Source: Lepus europaeus
Taxonomy: Eukaryota; Chordata; Mammalia; Lagomorpha; Leporidae
Assembly: GCF_033115175.1 (NCBI RefSeq)
Contig: NC_084847.1
Span: 51,593,612 to 51,657,611 of the forward strand
Direction of reading: 5' to 3'
Length of the DNA: 64,000 nucleotides
Part shown: positions 42,019 through 54,545 of the stretch, one piece after another
Numbering within the stretch: the stretch's first letter is position 1
How the letters are laid out: each line of letters begins with the position of its first letter
Translations under genes and position numbers: made by a program
Notes under the pieces: generated by a model
What the model was told of the DNA's origin: nothing
What the model saw: only the letters and a program-made list of their open reading frames with translations
Databases searched by the model: none

Positions 42019-43559
42019 AACAAAAAGACCAAAAAGCTCAGTACAGCACAGGAGGAAAGAGGCTGCGAACAAACTCGCGCGCTGCACAGGGCCGGGGACA
42101 CCTGGGTGGGAGCCCCGTTGTCTTCATCTCCACGGGAAAGCCGGTGCCACCTGTCTCGCCGGCACCAGGAGAAGACACGCCCCTCCCACCCAGCGTGCAC
42201 CCACCCCGGGCAGGCTGGCTGCAGGCTGCCACCGCACCTGCCCGGCCACGGTCTACACTGTGTGACTTTCCCCTCTTTTAGTTTTTATTTGTAGGAGAGA
42301 GAGGGAGAGCGAGAACCACGTGCTGACTCATCGCTTCCCAGGTGCCATGGCCGCCTCTGACGCAGCCTTCAGTGCAGGGGGCGGGGCGTGAGCACAGCCC
42401 GCCCTCCTCAGCGGCTGTCTTCAGCAGGCGTGGGCGGCTGGCTTTGAGGCCCCTCTGGCTGTCTGACCGCCACACGGGAGGGGGCCGGAAAGGGAGATGC
42501 ACAGGTGACCCCGCAGGAGCCACCAGGCCGGGCTGGCAGCAGCCCAGGTGGAGACTGGGCGTGGGAACGGCGACGGCCTGGTCTGCGCCCTCCTGCGCCT
42601 GGGGGGACGAAGGGACGTCTGGTGCCAGGTGACGCCAGGCCACAGCCGTGGGGCTGCAGGTGCAGGTCTCGGAGGCATCAGCAAGCGGCTCGCAGCCACT
42701 GTCCTGGGGCTCGCGCTGCAGGGTGAGGCGGGACGGGAGGCCTCCTGGGTCCCCGGCTCAGCCCCACACTGCTGCACAGGGACCCACTTTCTCTGGGGCG
42801 CAGGCCGGGAGCCCCGGGGTCAGGGAGCACACCCAGCTCCTGGCACGGCCCTCGGGTCAGCTGGCCAGGGCCCCTGTCCTCGCCCCTGGACGCTGAGTGC
42901 CTGCACCGCACCTGAAACACTGAGCAGGGGTGCGGGGGGAGGTGATGGGAAGAGCCAGGCGGGGACGAACCAGCCCAAGGGCGCGGAGCCTGGAGTTCAG
43001 GGAAGATGGGGTCCAGTCCCGTGAGGAAGAGCCTGCCCCAGCGAGCTGCGGGGACGGCCGCAGGCCCAGAGCAGCCGGCGTGGACGACACTCCTCAGAAG
43101 GCCGGCCACAGTCAGACCAGGGGTGGTGAGAGCGCACACAGGCCAGGGAACAGGACCCGGGGCCGCTGGGCACTGCGGGAGAGACCTGGGCTGACCAGAA
43201 CAGACGGGGGGACAGGCGCAGAGGCCCGGGCGGCACTGCCGAGAGGGAGGAGCTCCTGGCCCCGGAGGGAGCACAGCCCACCCACAAGGGGCGTCAGGCC
43301 CCTGGCCCAGGCAGGTCCGTGCTGGGCACGCCCGAGGCTGAGCTGGCGCCGAGGACCTCCGAGAACCCGTGCCCCTCAGCCACCCACAAGGGGACAGGTG
43401 TCAGGAAGCCCCAGGCCTTCATGAGGAGGCGAACCCATCAGCACGGCACGGCTGTGGCCCCGGAACACCCACGGGATCCCCGGCAAGGGGCCTCGGCCAA
43501 CGGCCCCCTCCCCACCTGCTGACTTCCGACGCTCGGCTGAATTCACGCTGCGGACACGG
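42019..43559. other. Unassigned GC-rich intergenic sequence
   Basis: A possible very old SINE remnant (tttttatttgtaggagagag) lies at about 42279-42310. No gene is recognised. Overlapping open frames on both strands are compositional. Confidence 0.5.
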
Positions 43560-43564
43560 GATTT

Positions 43565-43984
43565 TGCCAGGACGAGGAAGTACTTTATTTACTTACAACA
43601 AAAACATCGGTAACATAATTCTGTCTTCAAAACAGAGAACTCCACAGAACACACAAAGCCACCTCTATTTGTGTTTACCCAGAGTCGGCAGCAGCCGGAA
43701 GGGGGCTGGGCCTGGGAGAGAAGCCAAGGACTAACTCCACTTAAAAAAAAAAGCACGAAACTGCCTTTAAAAATAGCCCTTCTCTGTGTCAGTAGCTACA
43801 CTTTCCCTACTGCGCGTGAAAAAGTGAAAACAGCACCTGTGAAAACACACGGGCGCGTGTCGGCACGGACGAGGCCACGGCCGGGCAGCGGGGCAGACGG
43901 GCGTGGGGGGCACTCGTCGGCCCCTCCCCTCGGCGAGCAGACTCCAGCAGCACCCACTGCTCTGGCTCGCAGCCGCTGAAGACT
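43565..43984 (-). other. Candidate terminal exon and 3' UTR of an unknown transcript
   Basis: On the minus strand a good acceptor (gtttggtttctag, AG at 43986-43985) precedes 420 bases. Their last 200 look like a typical 3' UTR: AT-rich, with an A/T tract and then gtaaataaagtac near the end. No repeat family is recognised in it. It is about 15 kb downstream of FKBP6 on the same strand, so it could be a distal alternative 3' exon of that gene or the end of a noncoding RNA. The frame from the acceptor does not resemble any protein I know. Confidence 0.4.
43584..43589 (-). terminator. Polyadenylation signal of the candidate exon
   Basis: AATAAA on the minus strand (tttatt on plus) in an AT-rich 3' UTR-like context. 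Confidence 0.5.
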
Positions 43985-44414
43985 CTAGAAACCAAACACA
44001 GCCGTCAGCAACACCCCGCAAGGCCAGCAGCTACACACCCTGGGGTGCCCCGGTGAGGCCACGCCCATGCTCACAGAGGGAATGGGTACGGCCAGTGATG
44101 CTGCCAGCCATCGGGAAAGCCGCTGCATGGGCCCTGGGAAACCGGCCAGTTAGTTCAGTGGCTTTGAAACGTCCAATCGAGAGCACGCGGCCCGATCTCA
44201 GACAAGGCCCTGAGACGGCTCCAGCCTCTCTCCACTGTCTAAAGGTGACAACGGCCCAGGGGTCAAGGATGGGCTGTGGCAGCTGCAAGCCCCTCGGGCA
44301 GCACACACCAGCAGCCGGGCAAAGCTCTCCCCGGGGCCTGGCGCCATTTTCCTGTGTGTGGGCCACAGCCAGGACACGTGCGTGCGGGTGGCAGATGCAA
44401 AGTTCGTCCTCTCC
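43985..44414. other. Unassigned unique sequence
   Basis: Left of the candidate exon on its strand. No repeat or coding feature recognised. Confidence 0.45.
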
Positions 44415-44502
44415 TGGGTGCACTATCTCCGCTGGGTGACCCGGGCCGAGTTACACATCCTCTGCTTCCCCAGGTACAAATGCATGGAATACTAACAACA
44501 AC
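44415..44502 (+). mobile_element. MIR fragment
   Basis: ccgctgggtgacccgggccg, gagttacacatcctctgc match the MIR 'agctgtgtgaccttgggcaagttacttaacctctc' core in order. Confidence 0.6.
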
Positions 44503-44504
44503 CA

Positions 44505-44542
<38 letters not shown>
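44503..44542. repeat. (AAT)n microsatellite
   Basis: About 12 consecutive aat units. Confidence 0.97.
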
Positions 44543-44544
<2 letters not shown>

Positions 44545-44674
44545 CCAAGCAACTCAGTCCAACAGGAAGAACAAAAGACAGGTGTAGAAAAACAGAAAAC
44601 TGCCACAGATGTAAACCCAGCCACATCTTCTTTTCTTCTAACAAAATGAGAGTAGGTAATATTATTTCCTTTTT

Positions 44675-44990
44675 CTTTTAAAGATTTATTTATTTATTTG
44701 AAAGTCAGAGTTATACAGAGAGAGGAGAGGCAGAGAGAGCTCTTCCATCCTCTGGTTCACTCTCCAATTGGCCGCGACAGCCAGAGCTGCACTGATCCAA
44801 AGCCAGGAGCCAGGAGCTTCTTCCGGGTCTCCCACGTGGGTGCAGGGGCCCAAGGACCTGGGTCATCTTCTACTGCTTTCCCAGGCCATAGCAGAGAGCT
44901 GGATCGGAAGTGGAGCAGCTGGGACTCGAACCGGCGCCCATATGGGATGCCGGCACCACAGGCAGCAGCTTTGCCCGCTACACTACATCG
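44675..44990 (-). mobile_element. CSINE, full length, minus strand
   Basis: aaagatttatttatttatttg, body, head gcccgctacactacat (degenerate). Confidence 0.93.
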
Positions 44991-45301
44991 ATTCTTATGC
45001 TAAAGGCAAATGGTACAAACACTTCAGCTGAATGGCAGAGACTGTCAGACTGTATCTTGAAAACCCAACTATGCAGATACGCAATCCAAACTCAGGCCTG
45101 AGTGTGTTAGTGGCCCAAGGTCAACAGCGCCAGGGCCCCTCGTGCTTCTCAGGGGTCTGCGCTGTCTGCAGTTCCACACTGGCAGCGCCCAGTGAGGGGC
45201 CAGAAGCCGGCTGGACGACAGCAAGTCCAGAAAGGCAGCTGAGTTCTGCAAACATCTCTAAAGCTTAGCAACAGAATGGCAATGACACCTCAGAGTGCCT
45301 C
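44991..45301. other. Unassigned unique sequence
   Basis: Nothing recognised. Confidence 0.45.
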
Positions 45302-45620
45302 AGGGGCCGGCGCTGTAGTGTAGAGGGTAGGGCCGCCACCTGCAGTGCCGGCATCCCATATGGGCGCCGGTTCTAGTCCCGGCTGCTCCACTTCCATTCC
45401 AGCTCTCTGCTGTGGCCTGGGAAAGCAGCAGAAGATGGCCCACATGCTTGGGCCCTGCACCCGTGGGGGAGACCCGGAGGAAGCTCCTGGCTCCGGATCG
45501 GCGCGGCTCCAGCTGTGGCGGATAACTGGGGAGTGAACCAGCTGATGGAAGACCTCTCTCTGCCTCTCCTCCTCTCTCTGTGTAATTCTTTCAAATAAAT
45601 AAATAAATCTTTAAAGAGAG
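45302..45620 (+). mobile_element. CSINE, full length
   Basis: ggggccggcgctgtagtgtag, tatgggcgccggttctag, ttcaaataaataaataaatc. Confidence 0.96.
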
Positions 45621-46392
45621 AGAGCGAGCCTTCAAAGCAGCCGCATGCGCACCCAGGGACGGCTTCCGAGCTCCGTGTCAGTGCAGGCTTAAGTTCATTG
45701 CCAAGGAAACAAACCGGCGTCCAGGAGCTGCCCGTGCCAGGCCGTCCCAGGTGCTAGAGTCCCAACAGTGGGCAAGACCTCACAACCAGAGCGGGGGAAG
45801 GCAAGCGAGCGAGTGAAAAACCAACCCCTGCTTCGGTGCTGGCCACCGGCCTTCCACGTCGCTCCTGCCCTCCCTCACGGCGGACTGCGAAAACGCGGAC
45901 CCTCTCCTTGACTTAGCTCAGACCGCACTGCTCACTGCTCACTGCTCCCGAGGTGATGTCCACACCCTCACTGCGCCCCTCCCCTTCCTCGCGCATCTCG
46001 GGACAGCTGCGGGTGAGGGGTCCCCACTGGGGCTCACAGGTTGTCAGAGCTGATCACCAGGCAACGGCTGGGAGCTGAACGGAAAAGGCAGGGCTGCCAA
46101 AAGGCGCACCTGCAGGAATGAGCCCCCCTTAGCCTCGGGCGTAACAAGCAACTTGCTGGATTCTGGGAGTCAGAGGATGAAGAGGGGATGGGGTGTGGCC
46201 CCTGAGCAGCCGGATGGGCGTGGGCACTTTCCTGTCCAGTCCCGAGCAGCCAGGGAGAACACGCAGCAGTAACCTCCCATCTCTGCAGTGGTCACTCGGA
46301 AAATGGCCGTGCCTCTCTGCCAGGCCTCTGCTCACGTGGAAGTGCTGACCAGCTGGAGTTCCAGGCCCAGGGACTGCTGGGAAACCAGTCTA
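45621..46392. other. Unassigned unique sequence
   Basis: No repeats or coding exons recognised. Lower GC than the left half of the window. Confidence 0.45.
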
Positions 46393-46698
46393 GGGGCTGG
46401 CGCTGTGGTACAGTGGGCTAAGCCACTGCCTATGACGCCAGCATCTCACATGGGCACCGGTTCAAGTTCCCGCTGCTCCACTTCCAGTCCTGCTCCCTGC
46501 CAATGCGCCTCGGAAAGCAGTGGAGGATGAGCCAAGTGCTTGGGCCCCAGCACCCACATGGGAGACCCGGACAGAGTTCCTGGCTCCTGGTTTCAGGCTG
46601 GCCCAGGTGTGGCTGTTGAGGCTGTTTGGAGAGTGAATCAGTGAATGGAAGATCTTTCTCTCTCTCTCAAATAAATAAATCTTAAAAAAAAAAAATTT
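46393..46698 (+). mobile_element. CSINE, full length
   Basis: ggggctggcgctgtggtacag to ctcaaataaataaatcttaa and an A-run. Confidence 0.95.
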
Positions 46699-47489
46699 CC
46701 TTAACGTAGTTTGCAAAAAAAGTAATAGATCTCAACCAAAAGCCGGTGTTACATGACATCGATGTCTAAGAGGCAGCGGCTCCGTCAGGGTCGCGAGATG
46801 CCCACCAGCGTCGCTCCTCCATGAGTGCCCGGCCACACAGCTGGACCAGATGGGAGTGAGGCCTGAGGAGCACACTCTGCTCAGAAGACGACAAAGCGGG
46901 CGGTGCCAGCGCGTGGGGGTGACACCCCCGGAGCCGACTGGCATCACTGTGTTGGCTCGCTACCAACACACAGGCGGTCTACAGGAAGGGCCTCCCCCTG
47001 CAAACACCCAGAGAGATTCCCATGAGGGCCTCGGGGTGTCCGACTGGCAAAGACAAGGCGGCTCCTGCTCCAGGGGTGCGAGTGCCCGCCAAGTCGGGGA
47101 GGGGGGGACGGCACCCCGGCACAGCCACCAGCGGCATCAGCCTCCGCCGGGTCCCAAGGCTTTTAGACCAGGGCACAGGTGCGGGCTAACGCCCACGCCA
47201 GCTCCCATCCAGTAGCTACGGACCACTTGTAAATACGACACTGCAGACGCCGGAACGCCACTCAGGCACTTCTTGTAAGAGGGGACCGTTCTTTGTGTGC
47301 TCAGAAAAAACCCGAACGCACTAAACCAGTAGCACAGAGCGTCTACGCGCCTAATGCCCTCTGTGGAGACGGCTGTGTCTACACCCCCGACCTGGACGTT
47401 TGCAAACCCCTCCAGAAGATGCGCCGGGAGCTCTGCAGAGCAGGTTGGGCACCAGGGGAACCTGGCTGCTCTCCTTTAAAAACTGTCTT
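46699..47489. other. Unassigned unique sequence
   Basis: Nothing recognised on either strand. Confidence 0.45.
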
Positions 47490-47822
47490 GTGGCCGGTGC
47501 CGCGGCTCACTAGGCTAATCCTCCACCTGCGGCGCCGGCACCCCGGGTTCTAGTCCCAGTCGGGGCGCCGGATTCTGTCCTGGTTGCTCCTCTTCCAGTC
47601 CAGCTCTCTGCTGTGGCCCAGGAAGGCAGTGGAGGATGGCCCAAGTCCTTGGGCTCTGCACTCGCATGGGAAACCAGGAGAAGCACCTGGCTCCTGCCAT
47701 CGGATCAGTGCAGTGCGCCGGCCGCAGCGGCCATTGAGGGGTGAACCAACTTGGAAAAGGAAGACCTTTTTCTCTGTCTCTCACTGTCCACTCTGCCCGT
47801 CAAACAAACAAAAAAACCGTCA
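47490..47822 (+). mobile_element. CSINE, 'cggggcgccgg' subfamily, full length
   Basis: gtggccggtgccgcggctcac, cagtcggggcgccggattc and an end cgtcaaacaaacaaaaaaac. Imperfect flanking repeats (aaaactgtcttg / aaaaccgtcatg) are the likely target-site duplication. Confidence 0.94.
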
Positions 47823-49449
47823 TGTTTAAGCTCTGAGCATTTAAATTCAAGTATCTCCAGTGAAGAGGAAGGTGGCTAGACACACAGCAGCTGGGCACTG
47901 TCCGTCCTTGCGCCTCTGAGCAGGTTTGAGAACGCCCACAGGGAGAAGCGTGCAGGAGAAACCAGAAGCATCAGTTCCTTCGGCCCGCCCGCGTCCCACG
48001 GGAGGCTCTGAGAATCAACTCGTTATCAGTACTATGGAGCAGACACCGTGGGAGCGCTCACCTGTCACACTGGAGCCAACGAAAGCAACACCAGGGTAGA
48101 GGAGAACGCACCAGAATGGACAAGCTCCCGTTTCGCTTTGAAAACCCAACACAGAGCGCACAGAGGAGCAAAGTCAGAGACAAAGGCTGGCGCGGCTCAG
48201 AGAGAGGGCAGCCGGAGGGCCTCCCAGGACAATGGAGTCAGGGACCGGACGGGGCAGGGCCCGGGTCCCCGTACTCACACCACACAAGCTGCCGCCAGTG
48301 GCCTCGGAACAAGGCACGGTGAACTTTGTGAAGCACAAGCCCATGCAGCGATACAATCGCTGTCCACAACAATCACACGAGACACTGAGCGGGAATCAGA
48401 GCAGAGAGTGAACACGAAAGAGAAGGCAGTGGCAACGGGACCCTGGAGGCACGAGCTGCAGGCTGCAGAGCCCCGGATGGTGGTGCTGGAAATCCAAGGG
48501 CAGCGAGTGGGGCATGGGGCAGGGAAGCCTCCTGCTGCCCCCATGGGGGCGGCTGCTCCAGCCGGGCCCCACAGCCCTGCCCAGCAGCCAGCCGCTGCAG
48601 GAACGGTCACACAGAGCGGCATCTGTTGGGAAGCCTCTGGAAGCTTGTAGGGATCGTGTGGTCCTTTGAAAAGACTGATAAAAGCTGGGCTGCCTCTTCG
48701 AGACCCCACAAAGTGAGCAGACCTTGTACAGAGTCCAGGTGGAGATCCGTGGACCCTCCCCGAGCCAGCTGACTGGTTCTCTTCCTCAAAACACACAACG
48801 AAGAACCCTCAGGACTCATCCGCGTGTCTCAAATGCTCCCACGTGGTGCTGGGTCCCCTGGGCCGCTTGGTCCTGCCATGCCACCAGGCAGTTGTTTCAA
48901 AGCTGACCAGGCTGCCTGCCGTCGTTGGCCTGCTTGCTGGCTGCTCCATGTGGGCTCACCATGGCAGCCCTGCAGGCATGCCATCCACCTTGGTGCTCTG
49001 CCTGCTCCCGGGAACACGCGTGGAGCCCCTGGAGTGGTCTCCTGATGCCACCATCTCTGGGCTAACATCACCACAGGGCCCACCCCTCTGGGTGTGGCCT
49101 GTCCCCAGGGCCACTGTGCTGCCATCAAGGCTGCAGGACATGTGGGCTGAGATGGGTCTCCATGACACACCAGTGACGCGTCCGGTCTCCGCCAACCCCT
49201 CCCTTCCCCAGCTGACACCCCAGGCACACAGACAGCGGCCCCACATCAGCCAGGGCCAGGCCGGTCCTCGGGCTGCCCCGACCTATGGAAGCAGCCTCCC
49301 TGGGAGCGGGCCTGACGACACCCCTCCACCCCTGCCACCCATCAGGGACGCTGAGGCTCCCGTGAGACGCCCCCACAGCCCCAGGAGGACTCTTCGGTCC
49401 TCGTCTTAGCTGCTTCCTTAAATTCAACCGCTACAGGTTCTTTAATACA
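47823..49449. other. Unassigned sequence, 1.6 kb
   Basis: No SINE, no recognisable L1 landmark and no family-like ORF. It is one of the longest repeat-free stretches in the right half. Confidence 0.45.
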
Positions 49450-49720
49450 ATTTTCATTTCTTTGGGGAGCAGAGCCAGAGCCAGAGCCAGAGATTTCCAT
49501 CCACCGGTTCACTCCCCAAGTGCCTGCAACAGCGGAGCAGGGCCAATCTGTGGCCAGGAGCAAGGGACTTGCTGTGGGTCTCCCACAGGCGTGGCAGGTC
49601 CCGAGTACTGGAGCTGCCCGCTGCCTCTCAGGGTGTGCGTCAGCACAAAGCCGGAGCTGGGGGTGCCGCCAGAGCTCGCACCGGGCACACAGAGAGAGGC
49701 GGCAGGAGTCACCAGAGGTA
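49450..49720 (-). mobile_element. CSINE, older copy with (GAGCCA)n
   Basis: attttcatttctttggggag, gagccagagccagagccag at 49468-49487, ccatccaccggttcactcccc and body to acacagagagaggcggcagg. Confidence 0.75.
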
Positions 49721-50734
49721 CCTGCCCCACTGCACCCAACGCCACCCAGCCGCTAGGGGCTCTTACCCTCTGCTGCCGTTGGAGTTGTCCCGGAGGTCGG
49801 TGACACTGAATCTGTGTATTCACAATTTCTGGGGCTCGTGGGAGACTCAGATCCCTGCTCTGGGGCCCTGGTCTCCACAGGGGCTCAGCCCACGCCCTCC
49901 GCTCCCTGCACTCCCACTGGAAGCCTCCCTCCCACCCTGGAACTGGCTGCCCTCTGTGTGCCCCTGGCTCGGCCCCTGCCTCTCCTGACCCCCACCCCCC
50001 CACTCACGTCCAGCTGTGTGCAAGTCACCCCCGCCTGGACACCCTGCAGGCACCCATACACTAAATGGCTGCCCCACTCCCTCCGGTCGCCAGCACCCCC
50101 ACAGCCCAGCCATCAGCGCAGGGAGTCTAGATCCCCCTCATCTGGCCCCAACACCAAATGGTGCGGCTTTGCCCCTAACGCAGTCCTTGAATTCCCCCAC
50201 CACACACACAACACCATATGGCCTAGGCTGCCCTCCCCCGGCTGAGGATGGCGACAGTCTCCGGCCCAGGCACAGAGAAGGGACGTCCCCAAGATGACCG
50301 CTGCGCTGACCCCAGCCTGGACAGAAAGGACCAAGCTGAGAAGGGGCGGGCCGGGCGGTCCTGTGTCACCATGCACCAGAGATTCGTACTTCCCGGTGGA
50401 GCTGACAGCCAGGCAACCCCAGACATGCAATGCCCCCCAAGGTGTCCTGAGCCAACTTCCGGTGTCTGGGAACCTGCGGCCACACTCAGCAGGAGGGAGC
50501 TCTGGGAGTCTGGAGTGGAGACTCTTCCTGGATTCTCCCATGAGGAGGAAGGAGCATATGAAAGAGAGAGAGCGAGAGATGCCGTGATGACAGCAGATAA
50601 GGGGAGGGAGGGGGTGGGAGACAGGGAAACAGAGGCCGCCGTCTCACAGAAGGGTCAGGAAGCCGAGGGAGAGAGATTTGCCCAGGTTCTCGGCCTCACA
50701 GTCAGCTCACCAGCAAACAAAGCTGACCAGCGTT
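49721..50734. other. Unassigned GC-rich stretch
   Basis: No gene or repeat body recognised. Confidence 0.45.
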
Positions 50735-51015
50735 TGGTGCAGTGGATAAAGACTACGTGGGACACTCCCACCCCACAGCCAGTGCCTGGGTCTGAATCTT
50801 GGCTCCGACTGCTGCTTCCAGCTCCCTGCTGGTGCACACCAGGGAGGCGGCAGGGGATGCTCAAGTACCTGGGTCCCTGCCACCCCTGTGGGATACCCGG
50901 ATGGAGTACCTCCCGGCCCAGCCCCGGCCGCTGCAGGTATCTGGGGAGTAGACCAGTAGATGGGAACACTCGCCCGTGCACGTGTGAGTGTGAGTGTGTG
51001 TGTGTGTGTGTGTCC
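50735..51015 (+). mobile_element. CSINE, older copy with (GT)n
   Basis: ggtgcagtggataaagactac, cagctccctgctggtgcacac, ggggagtagaccagtagatgg and (tg)n at 50990-51013. Confidence 0.85.
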
Positions 51016-53362
51016 CCTTGTGACAACAGGTGAAGCCCGTGGCACCAGGAGACCGGCAGCACAGCTCCGCCTCCACTGCCACCTGCTCAGACGTGATGCC
51101 AGCGCACAGCGTCCCCATGCAGGGAGGGCTTCTGCTCGCAGCCCTTCGCTCCCCTTATCCAACGGCTCTGGAACCTTCTTTGTGAGTTCTTGAAAGTATC
51201 CAGTACACCCCAGGCCATCTCGGCGACACCTGGATCTGTGGGGCAGAGCAGCCCAGGTGAGGGGCCCAGCAGTCACAGGCCGCTCAGGAGGCCCTGGATG
51301 AGGACCCCCCCACAACCTGGCCGTCAGGAGGCCCCATGGGACTCTTCTCCCTCCCACCGAGACACTGTTTGCTGATATCGCCAAGTTCCTGTCAAGGGTG
51401 GTGCAGGCTCAGCATCAGGGTTTATGCTGAAGCCCAAGTTCAAACTGGATCAAGCCAGTACCCCAGGGCCTCTGTGGAGCAGACCTCAGGGAGGCCCCCG
51501 TGACCTTGAAGGGGAGACTGCTCTGTCCGCAGGGGCTGCACCAGCCTGGCACACTCTCCGGATCCCAGATCCCAGCTCCACCACGCGAGGAGGAGCCCAG
51601 CTCTCAGGAAGCAGGACCCCCGCCTGTGCCTGCGGCTGCCAGGGCAGGATGTGGGCAGGGGGGAGGGGGCCGCAGGAAATGCTTCCCAGGGTGGGGGCTA
51701 TTTATAGTCGCACAACAAAGGGATGACCTCAGTGACACCTGAGCCGCGGATTCCCATGACATCAGGCACTGTCTCACAGTTTGCCCGCTCCCTGGGGAAA
51801 AGGCAACTTCATTTTGAGAAGGAAAAAGGCGCCGAGGAGGGGGAAGGAGGGCCAGAGGGAGGGAGGAAGCCGCAGCAGCAGCTCCCACGGGCTGTGATCT
51901 GCTCAGGAGGGCGCCCAGACGCACAGAGCCTCACTCGGCTCTCAGCCTTGGGGAAGCCAGGCCCACCCGGGAGAGGCGCTGTCCGCCTGGCCCACCCGGC
52001 GTGGCAGCGCCTTCCAAAGGCGGCGGTGTCAGGAGGAAGAGCAGCAGAGGTGGAGAGCGCGAGCAGCTACAACGAGGGACACCACACAAATGTCTGCTGA
52101 GACCCAGGGGTGACCGTCTCAACCGGCTACACCTGTGCTGGCTCAGCTGCCGCCATACAGGAGCCGGCCACGAGAGAACGGGGCAGCGTCTTTGGAGCGG
52201 TGTGCCGCCTGGTCTCCGCCCTGGCACACGGTGCCCGAAACCCTGGGCTGCGTGTGTCTGCGACGACTCCTGGACAGCCCCGAGAGAACCCGTGGTGCGA
52301 CTCAGGAGGGGCGAGGACAGGAGAGGACCCGAGGCCGGGCCGGCCCCGCATCTCTCAGGCCCACACTCGGGAGATCGGGGTCGGCAGAGCAGCCTGGTGC
52401 CTCCCTGTACCTTGTCCTGTGCACTGTTCACCTTTAGAATACCCCGACAAGCCTAAGGAGGTGCGGCCAAGCTCTGCGAGCCACGCCAGCACATGGCCGC
52501 CCGGGGAGGGGAGGGTGCGACGCCCTGACAGCTGACAACCTGCTCTCGGGCCTGGCATGGGGCAGAACCCTCACCCCAGGGGTCTGTGCGGGAAGGGAAC
52601 TCAGCCGCAAGGCAGCCAGCCAGGGCGGCGCGGCTGGTGTCAAGAGGTGGGGCGTTCAGGGGGTGAGAGCGGAAGCCAGGAGGAGTGTGGGTCACAGAGG
52701 AAAACGCCGGCTTCTGCCATCACCGTGACGCTGACACCGGGTGTGCGGGGAGGCGCCAACGCCACTTTCTCGAGCTGTGGACGTCTGAGATTTTTCTTGA
52801 CACGAAGGGGGATGAGATGGCCACGACCACAAAAGGGCAGATGGCCAGGGCTTGGAGCCAAACACCTGACGGCTGAGATGGCAGTCCGGGTGGAGCAGAG
52901 ACCTTCCTACGTGAGGGCAGCGGGAACATTGTAGGGTGACATGGAGCTCAGAGGACCCCACGGGAAGCCAACACGCACCCCAACAGCCGTGGGCGGGGAC
53001 GCGCGGAGGCTCTCTGCCCGGAAGGAGGCGACTCTGCCAGCGCGGGGCCTGCCTCCAGGACCTGGGCACTGGGCACCTGGACGCCGTGCCCCCGAGAACC
53101 GAGATCAGAGATGTTGAAGGTTCCAGACAGAAGCACTTCTCAGACACGGTCACCCAGCAGAGTCTGCTCAGACTTCTGCCCTCACGTGCGGCTGCCGCTG
53201 AGCAGGGGGCCGGGCCAGGAAGCAGCAGTGCAGGATGGGTGGGGGGTGGGAGGAGGTGTGTGGGGGCAGACTTCAATGGGGAGGGGGGTGCCCTGGGAAC
53301 TCATCTCAGCAGGGGCAGGTTCTTTTCACTCTCAAACTCCCAAGCATACGTGGTTTTTTGGG
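51016..53362. other. Unassigned GC-rich intergenic sequence, 2.3 kb
   Basis: No repeat body or gene recognised. A perfect MEF2-type site ctatttatag lies at 51698-51707 inside repeat-free sequence that is a candidate for a conserved noncoding element. CpG frequency is raised at 51940-52060. Confidence 0.45.
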
Positions 53363-53651
53363 TACGATTTTACATATCTGAAAGGCAGAGTGGCAAATCT
53401 CCCAATTGCTGGTTCGCTCCCTAAATGGCTACAACAGCCGGGGCGGGGCCAGGCTGAAGCCTGGAGCTCCATCCGGGTCTCTCACATGGGTGCAGGGGCC
53501 CAAGCACTCAGGCCATCTTCTGCTGCTTTCCCAGGTGCATTAGCAGGGAGCTGGACCGGAAGCAGAGCAGCTGGGGTTTGCACCGATGCCCCGTGGGATG
53601 CCAGGATTACAGGCGGTGGCTTACCCTGTTAACATCACAACGCGACTCCCA
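53363..53651 (-). mobile_element. CSINE, older copy, minus strand
   Basis: ttacatatctgaaaggcag, cccaattgctggttcgctcc, head degenerate (gttaacatcacaacgcga). Confidence 0.88.
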
Positions 53652-54365
53652 GGCGTATATTTTTAGCCAAATGTGAAGCCCTAATAAAAGTCATTTCTTG
53701 GACATATAAAGACTCAAATCACTTAACAAGAGAGTATACATCAATTTTTGGAAGTTGCTAGAAAAATATCAAAAAAAAAAAAAGGAAGTAAATCAAGAAG
53801 AGGAATCCAGGAAACAATGGATTCAACCCAGGAGCTAAGGTAGTCCCTGGCCAGCAGCCGGGGCTCCGCAGCAGCCCAGGAAGATTGGAGAGGTCCCCTG
53901 GAAGAGAAGGGAGTCACAGATCCCACGGCACCACAGGGTACGGAACGCGGTGTGGTTATGGCTAAGGCAAACGGCTCAACCAACAAAAAAGGTAACTAGA
54001 AACTGCAGGAAGACATAAGCTCTAAGAAACACGTCAGCACAGCACTGGTCTCACACAGACCGGAGGCAGGACACGCCGACTGTACTGTACGGAAGCAGGA
54101 GCAGCTCTCTGGTGTACTGCTGTCCTTACGCAGCCGGACAGAGGCTGGGCCAGGCGCTGTGGGGGAAGAAGGTGGCACTGTATCACAGCACGGCGGGAAG
54201 CAGCAGTTCTGGGTCCCGGGCGGCTAAGAACAGTAATACGAACGCAGTATTTGGCCAAGCAGAGAATCTCAAGAGAAACAGCTAGAAGCTAAGCTTGTTC
54301 TCCCTTTTCCACCGTACTCAAGGTTTTTCAACTTGCTGGCTGTGGACCACACTGCTGGTTTGGAG
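53652..54365. other. AT-richer unassigned sequence, possibly L1-derived
   Basis: The stretch 53650-53830 is AT-rich with an A-run at about 53770-53783. Its composition suggests old L1, but no landmark could be matched. Confidence 0.35.
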
Positions 54366-54545
54366 CCCCTGGCTCTGTCACTTAGACGCTGTGTACCGGG
54401 CAAGGCACTCCGCTCTGCAGAGTCGGTTCGTTGTCTGCAAACGGGAGAGGAGGCCGGGCAGGCGCAGGCGTTAGGTAAGAACACTGACCCTCACAAAACA
54501 CGGCAAGAATACCTGGTGCATAAAGTGGGATGTGTGCTTCTAGCA
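54366..54545 (+). mobile_element. MIR fragment
   Basis: ctctgtcacttagacgctgtg, gggcaaggcactccgctctg, ttgtctgcaaacgggag and ataaagtgggatg match the MIR in order. Confidence 0.75.

Noticed and set aside
43767-44021. Possible 84-residue protein in the candidate terminal exon.
   Set aside because: It starts upstream of the predicted acceptor, has no homologue I recognise, and its cysteine/histidine pattern follows no zinc-finger spacing.
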